Assembly (NCBI GenBank): GCA_000934455.1
Contig: KN883450.1
Coordinates: 14,996-40,306 of the forward strand
Origin: Apostichopus parvimensis
Lineage: Eukaryota; Echinodermata; Holothuroidea; Aspidochirotida; Stichopodidae
Length of the DNA stretch: 25,311 nt
Direction: 5' to 3'
A program made the position numbers and the translations under genes. Shown here in pieces: positions 10,600 to 18,009 of this stretch. Within the stretch, counting starts at the first letter, position 1; every line of letters begins with the position of its first letter. The notes beneath the pieces are model-generated. The model was not told the origin of the DNA and made no database searches. It saw nothing but the letters and a program-made list of their open reading frames with translations.

Positions 10600-12150
10600 A
10601 AATAGAATAAACCAGCAAGTGCCATACTTTTGATTAAGTCATGTATATATTAATTAGGTATATCTTGTTAGGAATTAGCCATGAAATAGGTCTGTACGCA
10701 TTAAGTTTAACAGCCCTCGACCTTGTATCATTAAGTTTACTCCCTTTAGCTGGCCTGCACAGAGAGCGTCATGTCTAATCACCCGATACTCATAGCTAGT
10801 ACAGTAACGGGTGATCTAACTCATGCTCAAATTCATTTTTCTCTGGAAACTGCATGTTTGCAAGATAGTGAATAAAACAGAAACATAGTGACAAAGAGTT
10901 GGGCTTCATTTGTAATTGAAATGGTGACCAACTGCTGATCGATTTATTATGAATTTGCCCTAACGAGGCAATGAGCCAACATTTAATGGTAATTAAAACT
11001 ACCATGTAGACTGCAATACATTCACCCTACACATGCCTTGCAGAAAAAGCCTACAGTAAACTCACATAGACCTGCAGTACGTGTTTTCCTTTGAACATCA
11101 AGATTGATAATGTAAATATGCAATGAAGTGCTTCAAAATTATGTACGCTAGACATATGCTTCCTTTCGCAGTCCAAAGTTGGCCAAAACCAATATTACGA
11201 ACAACTTTTCATAGATTCTTTTAATCTAAGATATGCAGTCTGTCATCACTTGGCAATATTGGAAACCATATAAGGCCAATCACATGTTTGGTCTTTGTGT
11301 AGGCTAAATCTGCATAACATGTTCTTTTGGATTATTGAGAGATGCAAACTACTAGGCATGAAATTTGCTGCCCTATGGCTTTCCAGTGTAACAATTTCAT
11401 TTAAGCCTTCTAGTACTAATGATAAAAAGTCTATTCGTGAACACAGAGATGATTAGACATGCTCATCAGCAAGAGATTCAATGCAACTTATTTATTATGT
11501 CTTTCGATAGCAGCTTAACGCAGCACGAAACGATTGAGAACCCACCTCAAAATTATGTTGCCTGCATTATAAGTAGTGTGATGATGAGTGTGAGGCTACT
11601 TAAGGGCCTTGGTCTAGTATTAGCCTAGTTTTGTTGTTGGCCAATAGAACTGTATGACTAAATTACAGTAGGGCGTCCTTATTAAGTTAAACTAGCCGGG
11701 GCGTAAACTATACAAATAGGCTAGTTCAAGTCGTCAACGACCCTTTAAACTGGGCTAGGCTACATCATACATGCATTATATTCGATACTATGGAGTATGG
11801 AGTAGGTCTATGGTATCACTATCACTCTCCATTGTATTAGTAAAATGGAAAGAAGTAATTTAAAAGTGATACATATACTAGTGATAGTGTTTAAGGGCAA
11901 GTACTAATGAAACTGGCAGCTTCATAGGCCTACGCAATGATATATAACGTTACACATGATCTAATAGTAGGCCTAGGCTTTGGGCCTCTAGGGGCTATAG
12001 AGCCTTTGGCAACAATTAGCCTAGGCCTAAGTTACGTAATATGCGTATGTCTGTTGGGCATCTGCCTATGATGAAGCAATGAAAAGCAACCTTCCCTTGC
12101 CTCCGTAGATTGCCTATCCTTTCACGAGAAAGTGTAAACCTATAGGCTAT
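10600..12150. other. Intron 1 of the accessory gene
   Basis: No further coding pattern is visible. The stretch at 11930-12030 is rich in TAGGCCTA-like palindromic words. Open frames at 10796-11005 and 11419-11628 have no domain pattern or supporting splice sites. Confidence 0.35.
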
Positions 12151-12152
12151 AC

Positions 12153-12360
12153 ACAGATTATCTCCAAAAGAATGCAGACCGGTTTCAAACAAATCTCTGA
12201 ATTCATTGAACACCACAACCTTCCTTGCTTCATTTCGAAATAAACGCACTATTAGCATTTGGTCCCCTTCGTTTGCACCTCGTCTGCTTTGCACGACTTT
12301 GGCTGTACCAGTTTCGCCGACGATATCGATATGATAATTACTGCCACTACTATGGACCAA
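12153..12360 (-). CDS. Accessory gene of the transposon, exon 1 (start and first half of CIDE-N-like domain)
   Basis: The frame opens at an ATG at 12360 (MVHSSGSNYH); a second in-frame ATG at 12258 begins MLIVRLFRNEARKVVVFNEF. The latter segment, followed by RDLFETGLHSFG, has the spacing of a CIDE-N first half (V.x.R..RK.V.....L.......). A modest donor T|GTATAG at 12153-12151 leaves one base and joins exon 2 in frame, placing both halves of the domain together. The donor is the weakest part of the model. The longer reading to 12016 would simply run into the intron. Confidence 0.5.
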
Positions 12361-12474
12361 TTATGAGTCCCGGTTTCTATGACATAATGTATTTACGCGG
12401 TAAAGAGAGAAACTTGGAAAGGGATTCGCTGAAACTTCTGCCAGAACGAGGTTGAAGGTCAGATTGCATTCTCT

Positions 12475-12530
12475 ATGGTGTCAAATCAACACCGAATTCA
12501 ACACCGACAAGCTAAATCCAAAATGTTAAC
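12475..12530. repeat. Right subterminal repeats of the AACACCGA type
   Basis: GGTGTCAAATCAACACCGAA, then TTCAACACCGAC, then GTTAACACCGAAG follow one another, mirroring the left subterminal array. Confidence 0.65.
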
Positions 12531-12548
12531 ACCGAAGTTTTTGCAGTG
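12525..12548 (-). repeat. Right terminal inverted repeat
   Basis: Read on the minus strand it is CACTGCAAAAACTTCGGTGT followed by TAAC, matching the left end over its first 14 bases exactly and partly beyond. Confidence 0.85.
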
Positions 12549-12550
12549 CA
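12549..12550. repeat. Target-site duplication, right copy (CA)
   Basis: CA directly follows the right terminus and matches 1387-1388. Confidence 0.65.
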
Positions 12551-12569
12551 TCGGAATCTACATCTGCAT
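12549..12569 (-). CDS. Terminal exon of WSC receptor-like gene, proximal 21 bases
   Basis: A good acceptor (AACTTTTCCAACAG at 12583-12570) is followed by 21 bases encoding (N)ADVDSD before the transposon end. It enters in phase 1, matching the one base left by the tail exon at 12660. With the transposon and one target duplication removed it reads on in frame into 1386-1067, so this is the severed start of the last exon. Confidence 0.6.
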
Positions 12570-12659
12570 CTGTTGGAAAAGTTATCATACTGCGATGAAC
12601 AACTATCGGTTGGTGGTTTTGTCCTTTTTTTGAATATCTGATAAAGTTACTTCAGATAC

Positions 12660-13051
12660 TGCGTAGGCTAATTCTGATTTCCAGCGCCGAGCCTTCTTCA
12701 TTCTGGCAATTGGTTGCTTTATTGGTATGTTCTTCGCAAATGGAGTAAGTATCCTCAACATATACGGATGCAGCCTTCGATGACCTGTCATCTTGGATTG
12801 GGAAGTACTCCTGTTCCACATCTTAAGTGTTTACGTCACTTACTGTACATGACCCGGCGTAATAAGAATGTCTAATTTCGGGTTCTCGATTAGTGAAATA
12901 GTTTCTTTGGATAGTACAAGGACTCGTGTCGGTCATTCTCCTAGTTGGTCTGTCATTTAAGCTGTCCGTAGTATGCTCATATCTGTCTTCCACTTTGTAG
13001 TGGCCTTTTGGTCTGTAGTCAATAATTTGTTTTAGTACTTGCGGTTGGTAT
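12660..13051 (-). CDS. Tail exon of WSC receptor-like gene, with an in-frame stop
   Basis: A 392-base open stretch runs from an acceptor ATATCCACAG|A to a donor CGCA|GTATCT, phase 2 in and phase 1 out. It starts RYQPQVLKQIIDYRPKGHYK and includes HSYYAGSCTVSDVNT. After the stop the same frame continues DVEQEYFPIQDDRSSKAASV, YVEDTYSICEEHTNK and EEGSALEIRISLR. The peptide is polar, with many tyrosines (EYFPI, SVYVEDTY), and looks like an intracellular tail. One TAA at 12823-12825 interrupts the frame. A consensus donor GTAAGT at 12843 and an AG at 12811 would remove 33 bases including the stop in phase 0, but such a tiny intron is unlikely. A nonsense mutation, or a genuine short isoform, is more likely. 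Confidence 0.55.
12823..12825 (-). other. In-frame TAA within the receptor tail exon
   Basis: Reading SCTVSDVNT-stop-DVEQEYFP, the frame and the tail-like composition are the same on both sides, so the stop appears to interrupt one former coding exon. Confidence 0.6.
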
Positions 13052-13059
13052 CTGTGGAT

Positions 13060-13450
13060 ATTTGAAAATGTGATAATTTTTCAAATAAACGAACTGTGAA
13101 ATGTCATTCGACCACAGAGAAAGAACTGCAACTGAATGACATAGACAGACCTCTCTGACCCATGGTCTAAGATTCAATTGCAACCTTCGCCGAAAAGTCA
13201 TTACTAAAAATCGGCTGGACTGGAATCATTTGCGGTAATTCCGTTAAAATTGTCAGATTCAAGGGTTGCGTTCTGATGATTCGAAACATATAGGTAGTCC
13301 AATTGACCTTCGGTGAATCCATTTTGGATTATATTATATGTCGTTTAGGACGCTACGTATATACATACTAAACATAACTCGAAGATTTAATATGCTGCCT
13401 TACACACAGTGTCTGAACTCTACAACAGTAATATACATACCTATATATAA
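13060..13450 (-). other. Intronic stretch with a tail-like open segment
   Basis: Around 13310-13203 on the minus strand one frame reads GFTEGQLDYLYVSNHQNATL, continues ESDNFNGITANDSSPADF and stops at TAG. It has LDYLYV, which fits an ITIM-like consensus and resembles LDYVDSDE in the terminal exon. I could not find a compatible acceptor, so it may be a relic or an alternative last exon. A hydrophobic run FISGCISACVAIYLTYI at about 13500-13450 is the only membrane-like stretch seen here, but its splice phases do not fit. Confidence 0.3.
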
Positions 13451-13527
13451 GTTAGATAGATTGCGACACAGGCTGAAATACATCCAGAGATGAATGCATT
13501 ACACACGTAAAGGAAATTTCTCCCAAC

Positions 13528-13561
13528 CTTGTTATTTCCCGCAAATAAACAGTGTTAATTG
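13528..13561 (-). CDS. Candidate 34-base micro-exon of WSC receptor-like gene
   Basis: An acceptor CCAACAG|CA and a donor ACAAG|GTTGGG bound 34 bases that would encode (A)INTVYLREIT plus two bases. The phases (1 in, 2 out) match the linker exon and the tail exon respectively. The exon is very short and the support is only splice sites and phase, so it remains tentative. Confidence 0.25.
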
Positions 13562-13753
13562 CTGTTGGTATTTTGAGAAACACATGTCTTTGCTTTCTCG
13601 TCAAACGAAGGAGAAAAAGAGAACGAAGAGCGGGAATTCGCACATAAGTAAGTCTCAAAATTGTATCACGGATTAATGTATGGATTTGTTAAGCGACGGC
13701 AATGTTTGGTTATCGGCTGGAAAAAACGTATTTTTTATCGAAAAATAGCGCAC

Positions 13754-13807
13754 CTTTACATTGGTTGGGGTCATCCGGTAACACATCGTGTGGTATCGGT
13801 AGTTCGT
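13754..13807 (-). CDS. 18-residue linker exon of WSC receptor-like gene, duplicated copy
   Basis: A 54-base exon lies between an acceptor TCTTACAG and a donor AAAG|GTGCGC, phase 1 on both sides, encoding DELPIPHDVLPDDPNQCK. It differs from the copy at 14459-14512 by a few residues (HD/HE, DD/GD, N/I), and both splice sites are kept. The duplication can therefore be spliced in without changing frame. Confidence 0.55.
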
Positions 13808-14236
13808 CTGTAAGATTAATGACATAATAAACCAAACTGAAAATTATAGACGTATGCAGCTGGTAGCGTCAAAGTCTGTACAAATATTATGCGTTGGCAC
13901 TAAAGTATAATTTCGACAACTTACCGTGTCCCACTGTTCTGCCGAAAAAGCAATAACATAAGGCTTTGAACGACTTCAATTAATGTTTTTTTCATATTAA
14001 TATTACAAATACCAACCCCAAGGATTAAAATTCTAGATCTCTATCTATATCAATTAGAACTTGAAATATTCGAGAACTTGGACAGTTTCTCTGGAGAAGA
14101 ATTATTTAGACTTCCTGAAACTTTTACAAATTTTGTTTTCCCTTTGGAAAAAGGCACTTCCATGTTTCCGTTGTATCGGGCTACCTCGTCCTTTCTTATT
14201 CGAAACGCTCATGTTCGTTGCTAATGTGTAGCTAAC

Positions 14237-14315
14237 CGGTGGTTCATATAGCCTCTATTTCGTTCCAAACGTCCACCAATGCGTATCCGCCACATTTCCC
14301 ACTCCTGAGCAAAAT
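14237..14315 (-). pseudogene. Truncated WSC exon fragment in duplication copy 1
   Basis: This is the 3' end of the second WSC exon, with a GT donor (CACCG|GTTAGC) but cut at the duplication junction, so it has no acceptor and lacks most of the domain. It should be skipped in splicing. Confidence 0.7.
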
Positions 14316-14327
14316 GTGATGACGGGT

Positions 14328-15011
14328 ACGAAGAGCGGGAACTCGCACATAAGTAAGTCTCAAAATGTTATCACGGATTAATGTATGGATTTTTAAAGCG
14401 ACGGCAATGTTTGGTTTCGGCTAAAAAAAAACGTACTTTTTGAAGAGAAATAGCTCACCTTTACATTGGATGGGGTCACCCGGTAACACTTCGTGTGGTA
14501 TCGGTAGTTCGTCTGTAAGATTAATAACATAATAACCCAAACTGAAAATTATAGACATATGCAGCTGGTAGCGTCAAATTATGTACAATTATCATGCGTT
14601 GGCACTAAAGTATAATTTCGACGACTTAACCCAACTGTTCTGCCGAAAAAGCAATAACATATCGCTTTAAACGACTTCAATTAATGTTTTTTCATATTAA
14701 TATTACAAATACTAACCTCAAGGATTGCAATTCTAGATCTCTGTCTATATCAGAACTTGAAATATTCGAGAACTTGGACAGTTTCTCTGGAGAAGAACTA
14801 TTTAGACTTCCTGAAACTTTTCCAAAATCTAGTATACCATTCGAAAAAGCTCTACATTGTTTCCACTGTATCGGGCTACCTCGTCCTTCCTTATACGAAA
14901 CGCTCATGTTGGTTGGTAATGTGTAGCTTACCGTTGGTTTCTATATCCTCTATTCCGTTCCAAACGGCCACAAATCCGTATCCGCCACATTTTCCCCCTC
15001 CTGAGCAAAAT
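14328..15011. repeat. Tandem segmental duplication, copy 2 (684 bp)
   Basis: This is the counterpart of 13623-14315. It ends inside the WSC exon at GAGCAAAAT and is separated from copy 1 by only 12 bases. It is likely the parental copy, since the full WSC exon continues beyond its edge. Confidence 0.9.
14459..14512 (-). CDS. 18-residue linker exon of WSC receptor-like gene
   Basis: The acceptor AATCTTACAG and the donor AAAG|GTGAGC bound 54 bases, phase 1 on both sides, encoding DELPIPHEVLPGDPIQCK. It follows the second WSC exon (which leaves one base) in frame. The sequence is proline-rich and looks like a spacer outside the WSC domain. Confidence 0.6.
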
Positions 15012-15225
15012 TCTCCATGTTCTGAACATAGACTGTTTTTACGCCTCTGCATGACTTTTAGTTGGTCAGAATGGTCACAGAAGCATTGGTCTCCTCGTGT
15101 AAGGCCAGCGATTGGGAAATATTGACACAAATCCAAGCATAAGCTGAGAGTCATGTTAGCAAAGGCACCACCAAAAGAAAATGCATTACCTTCAGGGTAC
15201 GAATAACACCCGATGTACGTGAAGT
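14932..15225 (-). CDS. WSC domain exon 2 of receptor-like gene
   Basis: The 294-base exon (acceptor TTTTGCCAG|AC, donor CAACG|GTAAGC) is phase 1 on both sides. The translation follows the WSC pattern: FTYIGCYSYPEG, then LSLCLDLC, GLTRGDQCFC, CSEHGEFCSGGGKCGGYGF and VAVWN. Paired cysteines and the G-x-x-x-G-x-x-C-x-C core are present. WSC domains are extracellular, cysteine-rich and thought to bind carbohydrate. The 3' edge of this exon is what was copied into the downstream tandem duplication. Confidence 0.85.
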
Positions 15226-15304
15226 CTGGCAAAACATAGAACGTTTGAGTCAATGTTGGGATACAGGTTATGAAGAATGAACGGTAACAATACTATGTCT
15301 TCCA

Positions 15305-15587
15305 TGATCGTACTATGATAGCATGATCTTAAATGATCTTATTGCGACAATATGATCAAACTGTTAATAAAGATCGATCGCACATTATCCTACTATTATA
15401 ATATGATCTTACTGTGATAACATGATCTTACCGTGATAACAGAATCTTACAGTGAAAACATGATCTTTCTGTGATAACAGAATCTTACTGTGATAACGTA
15501 AGCTTACAGTGATACAGAATCTTACTGTGATAACAGAATCTTACTCTGATAAACGTGATCTTACTGTGACAACATAATCTTACTGTA
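15305..15587. repeat. Minisatellite of about 18-bp units (AATCTTACTGTGATAACA-like)
   Basis: About a dozen imperfect units with the core ATCTTACTGTGATAACA run through the intron between the two WSC exons. Unit length varies by one or two bases and the copies degrade toward 15305. On the minus strand each unit contains ACAGTAAGAT, which resembles a splice donor. Confidence 0.8.
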
Positions 15588-15621
15588 TGTATGTGCAGAG
15601 TTGTCGACACGTTCATGACAC

Positions 15622-15638
15622 CGCTATATATATATAAA
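15622..15638. repeat. Short (TA)n tract
   Basis: A simple TATATATATA run lies in the same intron, just past the minisatellite. Confidence 0.7.
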
Positions 15639-15814
15639 AGCTAAACTGGTAACACAACGTTATGTCAGTACTCATATAGCGTTGTGAGATTTGTAGTCGG
15701 CCAATATACTCTTGCCCGTTGACGCAACATCACATTGTAGTTATATTTAAGAATTAGTATATCATGCGTCACTGTTTCAATTGTCACATGACGAATGCTT
15801 GTTGCCGTACTCAC

Positions 15815-16084
15815 TTTCATAGGTGGCAATGACGTCATTGCCACCACACTTAGGACCTCCGTGGCATGTGATATTACACTGTGAGTCCTTAACCCGTCCC
15901 TTCTGCGTGTATGGAAGCACTTCTCTGCCACAGTGGCAATATGTTCCGTATTGCAGGCCAATCAGTGTGAAATTATCTTCACTACAGAGATCCACACAGA
16001 GTGAGATTGTTAAATCAATTCGGACATGTCTTTTATCAAACACATTGGAATGATTACTTGAATAACAACCAAGGTATTTGGAAT
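15815..16084 (-). CDS. WSC domain exon 1 of receptor-like gene
   Basis: The 270-base exon (acceptor TTTTTTCAACAG|AT, strong donor GAAA|GTGAGT) is phase 1 on both sides. It encodes KYLGCYSSNHSN, then LTISLCVDLCSEDN, FTLIGLQYGTYCHCG, CNITCHGGPKCGGNDVIATY. The CY, C-x-x-x-C, Y-x-x-C-x-C and C-x-G spacing is that of a full WSC domain of about 85-90 residues. It joins the signal-peptide exon (one base left over) and the next WSC exon in frame. The two WSC exons differ substantially in sequence, so this is not a recent duplication. Confidence 0.85.
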
Positions 16085-17065
16085 CTGTTGAAAAAAGAAA
16101 ATTATTTACAGTAAAGAAAATCACTCAGTTCCCTAACAACTCGGAAATTTATTAGATAGTTTTCACATCTCTTCTTGTGTTCTTATTTCCTCTTGTTTTT
16201 TATGAATATATAAATATTGACAGATTGTCACAGGTTGAATTTTACAATAGTAATTTCGCATGTAAGTCTCATTGGATTCCTAGTCTTGTATCCTCTTAGA
16301 GCATACCGTGAGGCAATATAGCAGTGAGTATGATGTGTGACGCGTTCTGTCGTTTTTCAACTAGAGCTAACATGATTGAGTTTATGAATTGTCCTTAAGA
16401 CTTGCAAAATATCCATCTTTAAAATATATAGTGAATATATTTGTCCATTTAAATTAACAAACTTGTGTTTGCTGTTCACTTCCCACCTCTTTATTAAAGC
16501 TAATCATTTGATTTTTACATCAATCAGTAAATATTTTGTCTTGACAATTTAAATTTCGGGCAAATGTGATGAAAATATACAGTAATAGACTAATATAACA
16601 GGTTGTCCATGTTGAACTGCCATTACTCTCTTTTTTCCTTCTTTTTTTCTCTAAGAACAGCGTATCGCAAGAATGGGTCAATCACGCGAACTTGCTGGCA
16701 AACTCGATTTACTATAATATTTCATAGAATTGATGTTTTGAAGAGAATAAAATGTACAAATGCTTGTATAACCACATAAAATGTCAACCGATTTAACTGC
16801 CTTTTTGTTTTCTATCACACCAATTTCATTGCAAAGCTTTCACAGGATCAATTGTTTCGATTGCAAAATGCCCGTCGTAATTATTGTAAAAAGGCTACCT
16901 AGCTTAACTTAATACACTTAATACATACTGTATAAAATCACAACACACAAACAAAACAGACATACAAACGAAATAGTTCACCGTTGAGAGCTAAAGAAAA
17001 CAACAAATATTTCATGCCCACCTAAAGCTTACTTCAAAATGCTTCTTTATTTTTAAACTACTAAC

Positions 17066-17126
17066 CTGTACGATGGTAGCAATAACAAGACATCAAAATA
17101 TACAGGGCAATACTTGACAACGCCAT
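17066..17126 (-). CDS. Signal-peptide exon of WSC receptor-like gene (start)
   Basis: From an ATG at 17126 it reads MALSSIALYILMSCYCYHRT and leaves one base at a donor TACAG|GTTAGT. The hydrophobic run ALSSIALYILMSCYCY fits a signal peptide and the phase fits WSC exon 1. The start is the only ATG directly ahead of this run. Confidence 0.7.
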
Positions 17127-17424
17127 TCTTTATTATCCAAGATTAATACTTGCTGTTATGTCCTCTCATGCGAGTACTTTTCTTGTAGCTTCAAAATTTC
17201 AAACAGTGCAATTGAACTTTCGATGGGCGTCTAATGCAGTCGGTGAAAACAATACACTTGAGATGCGAATAGTTATAATGATTAACATTACAGTAATTTA
17301 TGACATGTCGATATGGCAATGATTATTATCTCAAGATAACAACTAGTTATGACTTCTTTGTCTCTGTTACCGAAAGTGAATATACTGATAGAAAAGTTAA
17401 TTTATCGACTGCCATATTCTAAGG

Positions 17425-17431
17425 TTATATA
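17425..17431 (-). promoter_or_regulatory. Possible TATA box of the WSC gene
   Basis: CTATATAACC lies on the minus strand about 295 bases ahead of the start codon. In such AT-rich DNA this motif is common by chance, so the call is weak. Confidence 0.2.
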
Positions 17432-17662
17432 GTTGCAGCCGAAACATCTATCAGTTATACACACACCATATTCCATTAAATGAGATTAATAGTTAGTTAG
17501 CTAACGAAAGGCCAATTATAACAGCAGAGCTGTAATTTAATCTGATAGACATAGCTGCAGTGTTAACATGGTTGTGTAATGTTATTTGGGTTTTGGGTTC
17601 CGCGGGGAGGGAGCGGGAGGGGAATGAGGGGAGGCGTCACGGTCCGTTGACTCCGCCCTATA

Positions 17663-17970
17663 TCCGGTGTGACAGTACAGAGTGTCCCCCTGTACAACGT
17701 GTCCGCGGAGACACTCTGTACCAGCATATTTAGTCCGGTGTGACAGTACAGAGTGTCCCCCTGTACAAAGTGTCCGCGGAGACACTTTGTACCAGCATAT
17801 TTAGTCCGATCGGACATTATCTGCTGAAAATTGTGTCCCCACCTCACAGCAAATATAGTCCGTAGTCCGATCGGACATTATCTGCTGAAAATTGTGTCCC
17901 CACCTCACAGCAAATATAGTCCGGCCGGACGAAATGTCCTGGTACAGAATGTCCGCAAATACTTCATAGT
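17663..17970. repeat. Array of hairpin-forming GTCC/GGAC repeats
   Basis: Two 71-bp units (17663-17733, 17734-17804) are followed by two 61-bp units starting TCCGATCGGACATT (17805-17865, 17866-17926) and a degraded tail with TCCGGCCGGAC. The 71-bp units each hold a 30-base inverted repeat of form GTAC-N5-GTC-CGCGGA-GAC-N5-GTAC (17692-17721, 17763-17792); the second has a perfect 12-bp stem. No open frame here is credible as a gene. A related block lies at 23410-23640. Confidence 0.85.
17763..17792. repeat. Perfect 12-bp stem hairpin with CGCGGA loop
   Basis: GTACAAAGTGTC, a CGCGGA spacer and GACACTTTGTAC form an exact inverted repeat in the second 71-bp unit. Confidence 0.85.
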
Positions 17971-18009
17971 ATATTTTGTCCCGCATAAAATGTAGGCAAT
18001 TCGACATTC

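Larger units (their letters stand above)
1389..12548 (-). mobile_element. CACTA/EnSpm-like (CMC) DNA transposon, 11,160 bp, inserted in a host exon
   Basis: The ends are inverted copies of CACTGCAAAAACTT, followed on both sides by a less exact GG(T)xTTAA block and by many GTGTT/AACAC subterminal repeats, as expected for EnSpm/CACTA elements, whose termini begin CACT(A/G). The flanks share a 2-bp CA duplication. Inside, both recognisable genes run on the minus strand: an eight-exon accessory gene (12360-4586) and a transposase pseudogene (4560-2175). The transposase shows several frameshifts and stops, so this copy cannot supply its own enzyme. The terminal repeats differ at only a few positions. 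The superfamily call rests on the termini and on remembered transposase sequence patterns; a repeat-library search would settle it. Confidence 0.8.
13623..14315. repeat. Tandem segmental duplication, copy 1 (693 bp)
   Basis: It runs from ACGAAGAGCGGGA to GAGCAAAAT and aligns with 14328-15011 across its length, with a 705-base offset. It includes an 18-residue linker exon and the 3' end of a WSC exon. The two copies differ by scattered substitutions and small indels. Confidence 0.9.

Noticed and set aside
12841..12846. GTAAGT read as the donor of a 33-base intron
   Set aside because: The splice signals and phase fit, but an intron this short is very unlikely in an animal; kept only as an alternative to a nonsense mutation.
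14692..15125. Open frames on both strands opposite and next to the WSC exon
   Set aside because: They are shadows of the WSC exon and of the tandem duplication; only the WSC frame has domain cysteines and splice sites.
17563..18007. Three overlapping minus-strand open frames of 67-94 codons with repeated peptide blocks
   Set aside because: They are translations of the 71- and 61-bp hairpin repeats; the peptide repetition follows from the DNA repeat.
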